Below, one piece after another: positions 22,278 to 34,870 of a DNA stretch of 64,000 nucleotides. The position numbers and the translations under genes are program-made. The notes under the pieces were generated by a model. It ran no database searches and was not told where the DNA came from. It saw only the letters and a list, made by a program, of their open reading frames with translations. The DNA lies in NCBI GenBank assembly GCA_965153355.1, contig OZ231126.1, positions 53,258,001 to 53,322,000 of the forward strand. The letters run 5' to 3'. This DNA comes from Flaccisagitta enflata (taxonomy: Eukaryota; Chaetognatha; Sagittoidea; Aphragmophora). How positions within the stretch are numbered: the first letter of the stretch is position 1; each line of letters starts with the position of its first letter.

Positions 22278-22370
22278 GGCGCGATAGCTCTGTTGATAGA
22301 GTGATGAACTTGTTAAAGTTAATTACTCTTTCTTCAGTGTCACAGGTTCAAATCCCGAGTGGTGCTGCAC
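22278..22370 (+). ncRNA. tRNA-like sequence (pseudogene or SINE head)
   Basis: TAGCTCTGTTGATAGAG resembles a tRNA D-arm/A box, and GGTTCAAATCCC is a canonical B box, with 50-60 bp between them. The acceptor arms (GGCGCGA and the 3' side GTGGTGC) do not pair well and the anticodon arm is irregular. This argues against a working tRNA. Confidence 0.4.
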
Positions 22371-22539
22371 TTTTTTTCCTGTTGGTCAATAGTTAGAGCT
22401 AGAGGAATAACACTATATTCACTCAAAGCTCTTGCTCATCAGCTTTCAGAAAAACTATAATTGAAGCTACTTCATTAGAATAGTGAAGCAGGAAATGACC
22501 CTCCATCTTAGGTTCTCATTGCTCCTATGGTACTGTATG

Positions 22540-22862
22540 CTTTCACACATTTGGGAAATTTTCTCCTTCTCCTCCTTACTCCCCCTCAACTCAAATCCCA
22601 TCCTCAAGGTTCAAATCCCAGCCTTGAAGCTCAAATCCCACCCTTAAGACCAAAATCCCAGCATCCATGCCCCAAATCCCAACCTCGAGGCCCAGGTCTC
22701 ATCCTTGAGGCTTAAATCCAAGCCTCGAGGCCCATATCTCAGTATTCAGGCCCAACTCTTAACCTCATGGTCCAAATTCGATCCTTGAGGAGGAGAAGGA
22801 GGAGGAAAAAATTCTCCATATGTGTGAAAGCATAGGTCATGGACCCATTTGGGTCCGCTGCC
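22540..22862. mobile_element. Foldback repeat with 20-bp tandem core, copy 3
   Basis: GCTTTCACACATTTGGGAAA and its inverted partner around TATGTGTGAAAGCATA flank CTCCTTCTCCTCC/GGAGGAGAAGGAGG arms. The core is about ten units of CTCAAATCCCAGCCTCGAGG. It ends in GGGTCCGCTGCCC like copies 1 and 2. Confidence 0.7.
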
Positions 22863-23351
22863 CTGCTCCCCCACAACCTCAAGCACAACCCCAATTCACA
22901 ACCTACTTCCAGGCAGGGCACGGTAATCTAATCATCTAACGCTTTTACGACTATTCCTCTTCTTCTTCGCCTTCTTCCCACTTTCTTTTTCTTCTTCTTT
23001 TTCTTCTTCTTCTTTTATTTATTCTTTTCTTTTCTTCTTCTTTCTTTTCTTCCTTTTCTGTTCCCACTCGGAGGACTCGGTAAATCTCTCCGCATCCCGT
23101 TCTCGCTTTTCTCTTTATCTCCACATCTCTCACACATTTTCTCAGACTTGTTTCTTTTGCCTGGGATAAAGCCCTTCGGCTTGGAAACTTGGCAAAAATG
23201 AAACGCAATTATTTTGCACCTAGGAATCCACTCTTGCACGCATCAGTTCTGCGCGCGCGCAAACATCGACGCGATGCTTTACACGCCTTTCCGACTGCGC
23301 AGAACAACAAATTTGACACAACCGTTCTTGAGTGAGGCTCGATTGTTCTTT

Positions 23352-23500
23352 TTAGTTGCGGACACGCAACTCTATAAGAGGCTTTGTCCGTCCTTCGATC
23401 CGTCGGTCCGTTCGTCGGTTGATCTGTGGACACGAGTCGAAAAGTGCGAAAATGAGCGTTTTAGATGATTTTTTGTGTACCCGCAACGCAAAGTGTCATA
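23352..23500 (+). mobile_element. CAAGGCC superfamily, subfamily A, hairpin half
   Basis: TTAGTTGCGGACACGCAACT, CTATAAGAGGCTTTGTCC, a GATCCGTCGGTCCG tract and ACGAGTCGAAAAGTGCGAAA. The CCTTG end is missing. Confidence 0.7.
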
Positions 23501-23869
23501 TTTTAAAATCTATGTTTTTCTTCCCCATAAGGCAATAAAAGGTTCAAATAGTGTTAAATTGTGTTTTACTGACTAGTTTTTACCAGTAATGGCGGCTGTC
23601 GCCGTGAGGGAAAAAGTCGTAAACATTGGTCACTTTTCACTAAGCTTTTGTCTTCAGTTACTGCAATTTCTTTTATTTGCATCAGCAAAAACTTGTTTCA
23701 CTGCAAGAGCTTAGGATTGGGGTAATACCCTTCACTTCCACAATTTTTTAGGTCAAACTTTTTTTCAATTTTCAAGCAGAAGAAAAGACAGAAAATAATT
23801 GTAGACGGTTCCCTCGGTAAGCTCCTTTTGCGCTCTTTTTCTTTATTTTTTTTGGCAGACTTTTCTATG

Positions 23870-24466
23870 TACTATCTTCCAAATGAAAATCTTTCAGCAC
23901 ACTTTGAACAATTACTCCTAAACAATTCATCTAATTTGATAAGAATTGGTGACCAAATTAAAGCCCTTCAAATTTCCGAGCTAGTCGTGCAAACTGCATC
24001 ACTTTAACTTAATTTGTTTAGAAGTTATCTCATTTAAAGTAAAAAGACTTCCTCTTGCAGGATTCTTGATTTGATTTTTTTTGCGGTAGTGGTTTCTTTG
24101 CAAACAATCGTAACTCATTTGTTTTTTGATCAATCAACAAAAAATTGGTGACCAAAATGTAGAGTTTTTCAAGGGGCATCTTTTCTTTTTTTAATTCAAC
24201 TAAATTGGTCCAGCCGTTTAAAAGTTACGGTCAGTCAAATATAGAAAAGGGAAAAATATGTGATCGCTCAAAAAGCTTGGAATGCTATCTCTCCAAAAGT
24301 GCCTCAATAGGCCCTAAAAATCACTTCCCCGGCAAATGGCGACCGAAATAAGGTCAAGATAAGCCCACATTAACAATTAATTGCTTGGCAATAAAATGAT
24401 ATACATTTTTTAGTTGATGAATACAATAAAATTGGAGGTTGAAAGATTTTTTTTTGGAAGATAGTA
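23870..24466. mobile_element. TIR element, ~597 bp
   Basis: TACTATCTTCCAAATGAAAA at the left and its inverted match ending TTGGAAGATAGTA at the right, with TA ends. No transposase frame in between. Confidence 0.65.
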
Positions 24467-25296
24467 TAGTTTTCTTAAAACCTCATGGAAGAGCTATGTT
24501 TATCAAAAAAGTTGAGGCTCAGAATACCATGGAAACCACCGGCCAAAACTATCTCCAATGTTAGATCCAGACAAGGGCAATTGTTCGTATTGATTGCACT
24601 GAAAATCAGCGAAGAATAGGAATGAGCCAAATGAGCTAGATGAGCTAAAATGTTCAAAATCACTCAACCAGACAACCAGCTATGCTCACTGACATGCTTT
24701 TCTGTATTTGCATACTCACATCAAAACATTTATTTATCTATCCCTTCAAAAATCAGAAAAAAAAGATAGCTAAATGAGGTAAGTGAGCTAGAATACTTTA
24801 GAACACGCTCGCAGATGAGCAGCTATATTCACTGACATAATCATGTTTTCTTGTATTAACATGCCTAGGCAAGCATCCGTTTACTTTTTCATTGATCCTT
24901 CACAAAATCATAAAAAATCGAACAAAATTTCTTAGTTATAAAATGGATAATTGTTTACTTGGCCATTTTATTTTTAAAACAGTCCACAGCCTTTAAACTG
25001 GATACACTCTCTCTTCCTCCCTCTCTTTCTCCTTCCCTCTCTTTTGTTTTAATCTATGTATGCTGGTCTTTAACAAAATAATAATCAATAACAATTTTTC
25101 ATAAATAAATCTTTAAAAATTCACAGCTCCCAAACTGTTTGTCAAAGAGCATTCTGATTAGCACACCCCCACAAGTCTAGGAAATAGAATGGAATTAGGT
25201 GATTTGCGCCATAAAACTAGATCTGTTTGAAAGATGTTTTCTTAGTAGAAAATCTTAGCCACTTAAACATTTAGGTTCTTTCACCTACTGACTATG
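24467..25296. other. Unannotated stretch
   Basis: AT-rich. Two similar passages around AGCTAAATGAGGTAAGTGAG (24600-24660 and 24770-24830) suggest a short local duplication. No gene seen. Confidence 0.4.
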
Positions 25297-25894
25297 TAAC
25301 AGGGTGAGCAGAAAAATTTGCACAAATTTATGAGTACAGAATCAGCACTTCTTAGTGCCCTGATAAGATGAAATTTTGATCATAACCCCATATTTAGTTC
25401 TACTGCACAGTAGTATAGGCCGTCATTCACTAGTCCAATTGCTATTGCCATTAGAAGGCATCAAATATCATATTTTGCGTGAATTTTACCGGCCAAATTT
25501 GAAGAAATGGAAACTCTTCTCAAACTAGTGTTTTTCTAAAGTTTTGCGTCTGCTGCAAGTTTTTGTCATACACAACATGTAACCTTGATGTAAGATAGTC
25601 ATAGCAATTGATAATTGGGTCAAGGGGATTAGAAATATCTGATAAAATGAAAAAATAATGATGCCATTTGATCAAGGGAACAATCAAAATCATGGTACAT
25701 ATACTACATGTGACTATCATAATTATTTATATCCCAGACCATATCTATTACCCATAGTCAACAGTAATGGCTCATTAGTAATTTAAATCACTAAAATTAG
25801 ATATTCAATTCTTATCATAAAAACATTTGCCCTGAATTGTATTATTTTTCAATGCTTTATTAGAGTTGTGCAAAATTTTCTGCTCATCCTGTTA
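25297..25894. mobile_element. TIR element, ~598 bp, TAACAGGGTG family
   Basis: TAACAGGGTGAGCAGAAAAA and the inverted TTTTCTGCTCATCCTGTTA make TIRs of about 29 bp. The interior is AT-rich and noncoding. Confidence 0.8.
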
Positions 25895-27405
25895 GTTCAA
25901 GTCTCCGTCTTGCATTGTCATGGCTGACGGCCCTGAATTTAGCATTTTACGTATGAGGGTATTTTTACTCCATTTTCCTAGATCTCATAAAATGGCACTT
26001 TTGAGTTCATTTAGTACTCTGAGGTTTATACATTGTCCTCTATATTAATGCCCTACCCTGAAACTAAACCAAGGTGATAAATTGGGTTTATCTACATTAA
26101 TATTTGGTAACAGCAAAATGATTTTGGGCCTAAAATGATTCTATTTCCTGATATTGTATAAATGATGGGACTGTGAGCACATGATGAAAGAGTTAAATTT
26201 ACTTACTCTATCAATTTTATTGAAGGTCTAATTTGATCGGTGGAGATTTTTAACTTTCACATAAGAAAATAAAAACTATGTTTCTTTGGAATATGTCAAA
26301 AAGTCGAAAACTTACTTCGACTTTTTTCCCGATGATTTGGTACTGTCAAAAGTTTTATTTTCCCCAAATTTCCGCTTTTTCTCTTTTTCCCCCCTTTGAT
26401 ATCCTCCCCCATCTCTAAACACTTTGATTTCCCCCCACGGGAGGGGGGGAACTCAATTATATACAGGCCTGCAAAAAAAGGGAAAAAATTACTAGAAATA
26501 ATGTCATAAACTAGTGCACAATATAGCACAAAAACGAAACAAAAAAAAATAATGACAAATATATGAAATCATGAGAAGAGAACGATTTCTCTACGCTTGA
26601 GAATAGCGAGTCGTTCCGATTATTGGTCTCATTCAAACTGGATCATAAAACATTATGGTCCATGAGAGATTTGATTACATTTGCAACGGATGCCTGCCTG
26701 CTTCATGGACCGCGTTTTTCTTTCTCATAAATTCTCATCCACCTCAACGTTTTTTACTTGCTGTCGTCAGGGCCTTCTTCCGACAGAGCTGATATTCATG
26801 TCTCACCAATCTATAAAAATCTATATATATCAAAATTCGTCCAATTATTCAAGCTACTGCCTCTACCCGACTTTTTCCAGCCTTACCTACTCCAGTTTTT
26901 GCTCCTCTCTTCGTTTCCTTCTTCTACCTTTGTGCTGTGAGTTGCTCCATTACTTTCCTAACGGCCTTAGCTCTTTTGCGTCCCCAAGCCCCTTTGCTCC
27001 CTCAATCTTTGTCCTCTATATTGCATCCTCGGTAGAGAGTTGTAAAAAGTCGATAAAGCCTTGGTCATAAGGAGAAGATGGATATAAATGGAGACAGAGA
27101 TCTAGAGACAGGCAAACAGACAAAAAAAGGGACAAAATCAGAAGGAGAAACAGAAGAAGAGGGCGGGGATCAGACACAAATTTTAACGATGGGAAATAAA
27201 AAAAACGAAAAAAAAAAAAAGATTATAAGGACGTCTCCTCATGTAAATTAGGCAGGGATATCAACTCAACTAACACACTCTATACACTCATTTTTCGCCC
27301 TTATCTCCCCCCCTCTCAACGTCACCACCTTCCCCGCATAAAATGTCTATATGATAACGATATCGCGTCGTCTTATATATTCAGTTAACCATCCATTGAA
27401 GATTA
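25895..27405. other. Long stretch without a supported gene
   Basis: A C-rich patch (26390-26450, CCCCC runs) and an open frame of 129 codons (26681-27070) are present. The frame is Ser/Phe/Cys-rich, with no family resemblance or splice context. Confidence 0.35.
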
Positions 27406-27642
27406 ATGAAAGAAGACTTCGCCTCATGCGAAGTCGACGCCGCCGTCACCGCCACCGCTTCCGCCATCGCCGCCGCTTCCGCCGCCGCCGCCGCCTCATC
27501 CTCCCCCCCCACCGCCGCGAGAATGAAGCGGAAAAATGGTTTATCGGCGGCCAGACGCTTCTATGTTCAGAATCTTTCAGATTCTGCCAGTCTGCCAATG
27601 GGGACTAGCGGTCGGAGGGTACCCGATAAAAACCTAAGCTAG
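27406..27642 (+). CDS. Possible short Ala-rich coding segment
   Basis: A GC-rich island (27420-27560) in AT-rich DNA carries a 78-codon frame. It begins MKEDFASCEVDAAV, has an Ala-rich stretch, then MKRKNGLSAARRFYVQNLSD, and ends at a stop. The compositional jump and the nonrepetitive tail are the only support. It could be a 5' exon of the plus-strand gene that resumes at 38083, a free-standing ORF, or a noncoding GC patch. Another frame reads as Arg-rich. Confidence 0.25.
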   Translation: MKEDFASCEVDAAVTATASAIAAASAAAAASSSPPTAARMKRKNGLSAARRFYVQNLSDSASLPMGTSGRRVPDKNLS

Positions 27643-28224
27643 GTTACCATTTTATCAAAGACCAGAAATCGGAAAACAACAATAAACCAATCGAGTGGCT
27701 CGGTTTCTTCTCTAATCCCAATCTCCTATCCCCCTTCTCCAGACTCTCTCTCTCTCTCTCTCTCTCTTCTGATTTCTTCTTCCTCTACTGTCATGTTTCT
27801 CTCAATCTATGCACACTCTCCCTGCGCTTCAAAGACCTTAACAAGGATAATTATAATCATAATCATAATTATAAATTTGCATACGTGATATTCAAGGATC
27901 ATTTACCCAAACTTATCTTTTTTTTCAAAGTGAAAAGTCAAAGCAAAACTAATTAGTTTATTTTAATTTCAATCATTCTCAAAAAATAAAAAGTGAAAAA
28001 AAAAAGATCTGATGATGATTCCCAAAGTGGAAAAAAAAAAAGATCTGATGATGATTCCCAAAGTGGAAGTCAAAAATTCAGGCAAAATTGTTGTTTTTTT
28101 GCAAATCTGCACTGTATCTCCATCATGAAAATAAACTACGTGTTAATTGTTTTACTACCGGTGCTTGCGATGACGATTCACCAGCCACCCAAAGATTGAA
28201 AAGAAAACAATATTGTTAAAGTAG

Positions 28225-28776
28225 TATTCGGCTAAAACCGAGGATTAATTGTTGTTTTGATTTTATATCCCAAATTTATTTATTTAATTCAACCCACCTA
28301 ACATATTGCTGCAAAAAAATAACACGTGAAATCAAAGTGCATGAAGACATCAATATGAAGTGTTCTAACCTAGACCATTGGATTCAGCAGAAAATTTTAT
28401 CTACCCTAGACAACAAGAACAGCTCAGTCAGACAATTATTTCAGATTTTATGGCCATTTAAAGTTATCAAGGACAATTGTCCTAAATTATTTTGGACAAT
28501 TGTCCTTAAAAACTTTAAATGACTATAAAATCTAAAGAAATTGTCTGACTGAGCTGTTCTTATAGTTTAGAATAGGTAAAATTTTCTGCTGAATCGAATG
28601 GTCTGGGTTAGAACACTCCATATAGATGTCTTCATGCACTTTGATTTCACAAGTTATTTTTTCTGACAGCCAAATATGTTCAAGGAATTAAATATTTTTA
28701 AATTAAGTTAGATTCAAAAAATGAAGTTTAGGAAATGAAATAAAAGTAACAAAAATTAATTCTCCAGTTTTAGCCG
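28225..28776. mobile_element. Foldback element with ~265-bp arms
   Basis: GGCTAAAACCGAGGATTAAT at the left and its inverted match ending CCAGTTTTAGCC at the right are the outer ends. The arms stay complementary inward through AAATCAAAGTGCATGAAGAC and GAACAGCTCAGTCAGACAAT to a centre at GGACAATTGTCC, where the two arms are only about 12 bp apart. It is nearly all stem. Confidence 0.85.
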
Positions 28777-29317
28777 GGTTTGCTTGGAAGGTACTGTACA
28801 AATAAAAGCACAAACATATATACATACAGAATGCAGATATGAAAAATCGTGTAATTATAGTAGTTTTTTTCAATGATTATTTTTCTTTATAAAACAAGAT
28901 TTAATTTTCTTGGTTAGGATTCATTTTGAAATACTCTAAATGATCGCATTTCATCTGTTATGAGAAAGTGTTTATCAAAAAGACAATGTAATAGTTAAAA
29001 ACCGTACCCGAAAATCAATTTTAGTAATAATTGAACCGAACCTACATTCGCGAATACTTATTAAATAATTGAACCTAATTGAACCGTTTTAACATAGCCA
29101 GATCGCCAAACTATACTGGGGACGCGTTGTTGTTGTTGTTGTTGCTGTTGTTGTTGTTGTTGTCGTTGTCGTTGTCGTTGTTCAGGTTTTGTAAAATCTT
29201 CTTGGAGCAAGACAATTTTGTCATGTTTTGTTATTTTTGATTCTCTGTCGTCTGTTTTATTCCAGTGATGCTGTAACTATTCAAACAACACCGGCATCAA
29301 CATAATTAGCATCAAGA
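28777..29317. other. Unannotated stretch
   Basis: AT-rich, with a short (GTT)n run at 29127-29180. No gene seen. Confidence 0.4.
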
Positions 29318-29327
29318 AAACAACAGC

Positions 29328-29398
<71 letters not shown>
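29318..29398. repeat. (CAA)n microsatellite
   Basis: About 27 units. Confidence 0.97.
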
Positions 29399-29739
29399 CC
29401 TCTATGTTTATTTCAAGCGTTACAAACTGAACTTTTTCGCTAAGCATGAATTATCACAATAAAAACCCCGCTTTCTTGGTCATTTGCGTGCCATAAAAAG
29501 GAAAACTAAAATGTCAAGCAGAATCGTTTACGTCAATAAGGGCAATGTCAAGGACCTAATTTACATAATCTCAGACGCCGCATTTTTCACTTTAAAAATA
29601 TCATCAAAATGAATAGATTTTTGATTTTTTGGGCATTGAAAAATGCCTCAATCTTGAGAGATTTTCCGATAATGGCAGATACATGGACTTGGAAGAAGAA
29701 ATATACCGACTATGGTCTGCGACAGTAATGACCCACTTC

Positions 29740-30659
29740 TTAGATGCGCCCTCGCATCTCCATAAGAGGGTGTGTCCCTTGGTCTGTCTGTCTGTCTGTC
29801 TGTCTGAATGTCTGAATGTCCGTCACGCGAAAATTTCAAAACACGATTTTCAAGGTTTTCTCTTCATTTCTCTGCATTTCTCTGCATGTCTCTTCATGTC
29901 TCTTATATTTCTTATGTCTCTTTCTTCTCTTTTGTCTCTTTTGTCTCCTATATGTCTCTTATGTCTCCTAAATGACTATTTTATCCCTTATGTCTTTTAT
30001 TTCTCTTATGTATCTTAGGTATCTTATGTCTCTTTGGTCTCTTTGGTCTCTTTGGTCTCTTTGGTCTCTTTGGTCTCTTTTGTCTTTTTTGTCTCTTTTG
30101 TCTCTTTCGTTTCCTATATGTCTCCTATGTCTTCTTTATGTCTCTTATGTCTCATATATCTCTTATGTCTCTTACATCTCTTCATGTCTCTTTATGTCTC
30201 TTATGCCTCCTCATGTTTCCTCATGTCTCTTCATGTCTCTTCATGTTTCTTCATGTCTCTCCATGTCTCTCCAAGTCCCTTCATGTCTCTTCGTGAGGAC
30301 GAGGCAGGGGAGGTGTGGAGGGGGAGTCGTGGGGAGGCGTCAGGTGGTGGCGGGCGTGGGAAGTGTGGGGAGGCGTAGGGGGGTGGGGAGGCAGGGGGCG
30401 GTGGAGAGGTGTGGGAGGGTGTGGAGGCGTTGGGGGTGGGGAGGCGCGGGGGGTGGGGAGGTGCAGGGGTTGGGAGGCCTGGGAGGGGTGGGGAGGCGGG
30501 GGAGAGGAATGAGGAAGGAATCAGTTCATATTTTTCTCTTTATCTCTGTATCTTTATATTTTCATATCATCATATCTTAATATCTTTATATCTTAATAAT
30601 TTGTATCATAATATCTTACATCTAAAGAGGACGCATCTATTGGACATCTCTTGGCCTTG
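29740..30659 (+). mobile_element. CAAGGCC superfamily, subfamily D, full-length with compound core
   Basis: It starts TTAGATGCG with partner CGCATCT, has ATAAGAGGGTGTGTCC and a GTCTGTCTGTCTG tract, and ends GAGGACGCATCTATTGGACA plus TCTCTTGGCCTTG. The core holds (ATGTCTCTT)n-type repeats, a run of TTTGGTCTC units (30031-30087) and a G-rich stretch (30299-30515). The long open frames here are repeat artefacts. Confidence 0.75.
30299..30515 (+). repeat. G-run-rich degenerate repeat in element core
   Basis: Repeated GGGGAGGCG/GGGTGGGGAGG motifs place four or more G-runs close together many times, so G-quadruplex formation is plausible. Confidence 0.7.
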
Positions 30660-30934
30660 TTTGTGTTTTGCTGAGTCGCTCGTGCGCGATTTATCATCAT
30701 CGATGTTCGATTTTGTTGACATGCGTTAGTAATGATTTGATGAGACACTTTGAACATTCATAGAAAAAAATATGATCAATTATGAACGGAAAAAAAATGA
30801 CAACATTTTTTTGAGAAAAAAAATCAACTGCCTCTAACACTTAGAGCTGAGGGGAGTCGGTTGCGAGAAAGAAAAAAAATTCGAGCTATGTAAATGAGCA
30901 TTGATGTAAAAACGGAGTGATTAAAAAAGAAAGG

Positions 30935-31320
<386 letters not shown>

Positions 31321-31595
31321 TCATTTACGCCCTATGATTGCCAAAAATAGCTGGCTAGTTGCTGTCTTCCAGGGCTTCCAGGACGCCTCAATCTCACAGC
31401 TTGCTTACCCTGAAAGGCCTTGTTTGTTTGTTTGTTTGTTTGTTTGTTATTTCGTTCTGTCTTCCCTTAATTTTATGGAGCAGATAACCAATTTTCCGAC
31501 GAAGCTAATCTAATCAAAGAAAAGCCGATCTGGAATCCGTGCAACGGAAATCGAAATCGGAAATTCTGCCCGCTGAATCAAGAAGTAGAAAAACA

Positions 31596-31941
31596 TACCG
31601 TATTTGCTCCAATTAGCGCCCCGGGCGCTTTTGAAATTGAAATTCAAAATTGTCAGTTTGCGCTCCAATTAGCGCCCCCTTTTACAATCAAGAATATTTG
31701 GTTTTTCAATTTATTCTTCAATAACCTTTTATTTCTTGGTAAAAATATACTTCAGTTCATATACTGTATCCAAAATTTTGTCCCTCCCCTATGATGTTTA
31801 AAGACAAAGACTGTTATCAATATATTACATCAGTTTTTCTTCATTGATATTTAATAAGTTCTTTATAAAATGAAAAAACCTCATTGGAAAAATAGGGGGG
31901 GCGTTAAATGGAGGGGGGCGTTAAACGGAGCAAATACGGTA
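31596..31941. mobile_element. MITE with TACCGTATTTGCTCC ends
   Basis: TACCGTATTTGCTCCAATTA at the left and CGGAGCAAATACGGTA at the right, with TA at both ends. Subterminal GCGCCCC and GGGGGCG repeats are duplicated at each end. Noncoding. Confidence 0.8.
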
Positions 31942-32159
31942 CTTGGAAGGAAAGGAGAAAAGCAAAATAGAAAAATAAGCAAAAAAAATATAACTAAATC
32001 AGTATAACAGGCACAATTGCAATGATGGCAATTTTCTTCTTTTTTCTTATTATCGGTTCGATTGAATCAAGATTCTCCTCCTTTGCAAGGCAATGTAAGT
32101 AGAATACATTGCATGTATTGGAGATGCAAGCAGTGCCCCCAAAACAGGTGGATGACAAA

Positions 32160-32308
32160 CAAGGCCGGATACGCGGCCAATACCAGTTTCGGACGGGTGA
32201 GCAGGGGTGTAAATGCGCGTTTCCACACTTTCCAACTCGATCACCACGGATAACGGACCGATAGACGGACGGACCAAGCCTCTTATAGAGTTGCGTGTTC
32301 GCAACTAA
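32160..32308 (-). mobile_element. CAAGGCC superfamily, subfamily A
   Basis: CAAGGCCGGATACGCGGCC, AGTTTCGGACGGGTGAGCAG, a GACGGACGGACC tract, CCTCTTATAGAGTTG, hairpin GAGTTGCGTGTTCGCAACT plus AA. Confidence 0.8.
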
Positions 32309-32404
32309 AAATAACTCGATCTGGCAACTTGATGTGACATCCGTCATCCCGTCATCCCGTCATTTGGTATCTGTCATCGTCGTAGTCAAAAAAGCGTCGA
32401 AAAC

Positions 32405-32485
32405 TGCATTATTGGAGAGGTCAAAAGGTCATACGGACGGACAGACTGACAAACTTTCTGATAGAGATAAGTTGACGCATCTAAA
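32405..32485 (-). mobile_element. CAAGGCC superfamily, subfamily D hairpin-end fragment
   Basis: ACGGACGGACAGACTGACAA, a degraded left arm, then GACGCATCT plus AAAAA. Confidence 0.5.
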
Positions 32486-32752
32486 AATCAGATTGTACCC
32501 GACAAAATGACTTCTGACAGGCAACATGAAAGTTACGCGAGGAGAGAAGAATTCTGGGCCATTAAAATCCATCGTTGCAATAGGATGGGAATTGGGTAAG
32601 GCCCCTAGTAGACGCAGGTAATAAGTGGAGGAAAACATGTCATGGCAGTCTTGCCATACAACGACTGTAAATGTTTCCTCGGGATACAGATGGCTCAATT
32701 GGGATAAAGGCGTTGTTTCTGGCTCGAGTAGAATTGAATGGCTTCTGATATG

Positions 32753-32870
32753 TTTTTAGATGCGTCAGTCAGAAACGCATCTGATGGACGCATCTCTATA
32801 AGAGGGTCTGTCTGTCCGTCCGTCCGTAGGTCCGTAGGTCCGTTACGCTTCCTTAAAATACAAAGTTTTT
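32753..32870 (+). mobile_element. CAAGGCC superfamily, subfamily D hairpin end
   Basis: TTTTTAGATGCGTC, AACGCATCT twice, ATAAGAGGGTCTGTCTG, CCGTCCGTCCGTAGGTCCGT. The hairpin is duplicated in part (two CGCATCT arms). The other end was not located. Confidence 0.6.
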
Positions 32871-33263
32871 GGCGCTTTTCAGCCTTGGCGATGTTACGTA
32901 TTAAATCAAACACTCTTTGGTATGCATTGAGGTCCTTCCATATATCTGACATGTCTATCGCCAAAGTCAACACACGCAAGGACACAGTCAGGACGCATCA
33001 TTGCCCGGTCGGGCTTCTTGTGGCGGAGCCGGCCAAATCATGGCGCTCAGTGACATACATCCAAAGTTCCATCAGAAATAAAGCTCACGCAGTATAAAGG
33101 CACAGTAGAACCGAAGATATTGGCTGTATTGGGCCGCTGCCAAGAAGAGGGCGGGATTTCAGGGGAGATCTTGCAAAATGTGCAAAGAAGAGATTGGGGA
33201 CGTGCAATTCAACAACTGAGGGATAAGTAAGAACTTCAGTTGAGATAAGATCTTGCAGTGAAA

Positions 33264-33656
<393 letters not shown>

Positions 33657-33958
33657 CAGAAAGACAGTCACAGACAGTCAAAGCAAAAGATTGATAAACG
33701 GACAAAGAGACAGAGGCAGGCAGCCAGAAATATAAAATTACGGACACCCAGAAAAACAAGTGGAGGAGATGAGAGGAAAGGGAGAGAATAAGATAGAACT
33801 AGAGAATAACGGAGCGACTGAATACTAATCAGGGCAATGCAATGGCTAGACGGTCTGCAATTAAAGGCCGACACAAATTGCCAATGACGGGAAGGACATC
33901 ATCAAAGCCGAGCAGAAAGGCAACTTAGATAAGACTGAACTAGCCGCACTAGGAAGGA

Positions 33959-34095
33959 CAAGGCCGGATACACGACCAAGAAGCAGTCGGTTGCGGTTGG
34001 GCAGGGACAGCCACGGCCAGAGTTCATCACTTTAGCCGATTTCGCGACAACCAAACAATCGCAGTACGGACTCAACTACCATATGACGGACGGAA
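33959..34095 (-). mobile_element. CAAGGCC superfamily, degenerate
   Basis: CAAGGCCGGATACACGACC, AGTCGGTTGCGGTTGGGCAG, then GACGGACGGAAAAAACCC. The hairpin is not recognisable. Confidence 0.55.
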
Positions 34096-34520
34096 AAAAC
34101 CCTTTCAAAGAATCACAAAACAAGCGGTTAAAAAGCTGTAACAGTGTAACACCAAACAATCGAAAGAATGTGACAAAATAGAACATGGTCCTGTTAGTAG
34201 GCAGATAAACAGACAAAGACAAACTGACCACTGCACTAAACTTGTATGTGTGATGTCGTTTAGAGACCGGACACTCAGATGAAGGGAACGAAGATAAAAG
34301 GGGAATTTTCATGGCAAAAAACGTTGTCATGGTGACAGTTGTGACGACGTCTGATGTCACAGACTTAAGAAGAATCTATCTACAAACGAGGAATTAGAAC
34401 CGCAAGAGGCTGTCAAACAGAGGCCGGCGAGGCAAATCGAGAATAGCAGCCAAAAGGCAGTATACGGTCTGCGGTACCCGGGCCTGCTTGAGTGGTTTGT
34501 TAGTGCAGTAGATGGGGAGA

Positions 34521-34625
34521 CAGGGCAGTGGTCCTGAAGGGGATAAAGTCCTGTACGACACAAGGGAATGTGGCCGTCCTTCAATTTGCTCGTTCTTCAA
34601 TGTGCCCGTCCATCCGTCCATCCTT
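34521..34625. mobile_element. End of a 53287-type foldback element
   Basis: GGGCAGTGGTCCTGAAGGGG, ATAAAGTCCTGTACGACACA and CCATCCGTCCATCC match one arm of the element at 53287-53538. The partner arm is missing. Confidence 0.5.
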
Positions 34626-34770
34626 TTTTTCTGTCCAGAATATAGATCCCAGATAGAGGGATATTGATAATGCCACGAGGATTTAGATCAGGGTCTCCCA
34701 ACATGCGCAAAAACGAAACATTTAACCAACGCACGCTCATAAAACAAAGACGTACCGTGCTCCAGATCAC

Positions 34771-34771
34771 A

Positions 34772-34863
<92 letters not shown>
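34771..34863. repeat. (AC)n at the start of the syntrophin intron
   Basis: On the minus strand it is (GT)n and begins within about 7 nt of the donor at 34870. Confidence 0.97.
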
Positions 34864-34867
<4 letters not shown>

Positions 34868-34870
34868 TAC

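Noticed and set aside
26681-27070. 129-codon Ser/Phe/Cys-rich open frame
   Set aside because: No family resemblance, no splice context, no composition shift from surrounding noncoding DNA.
29972-30580. 202-codon open frame with Leu/Ser then Gly/Arg/Val
   Set aside because: It follows the tandem cores of a subfamily D element and changes composition exactly at the repeat borders.
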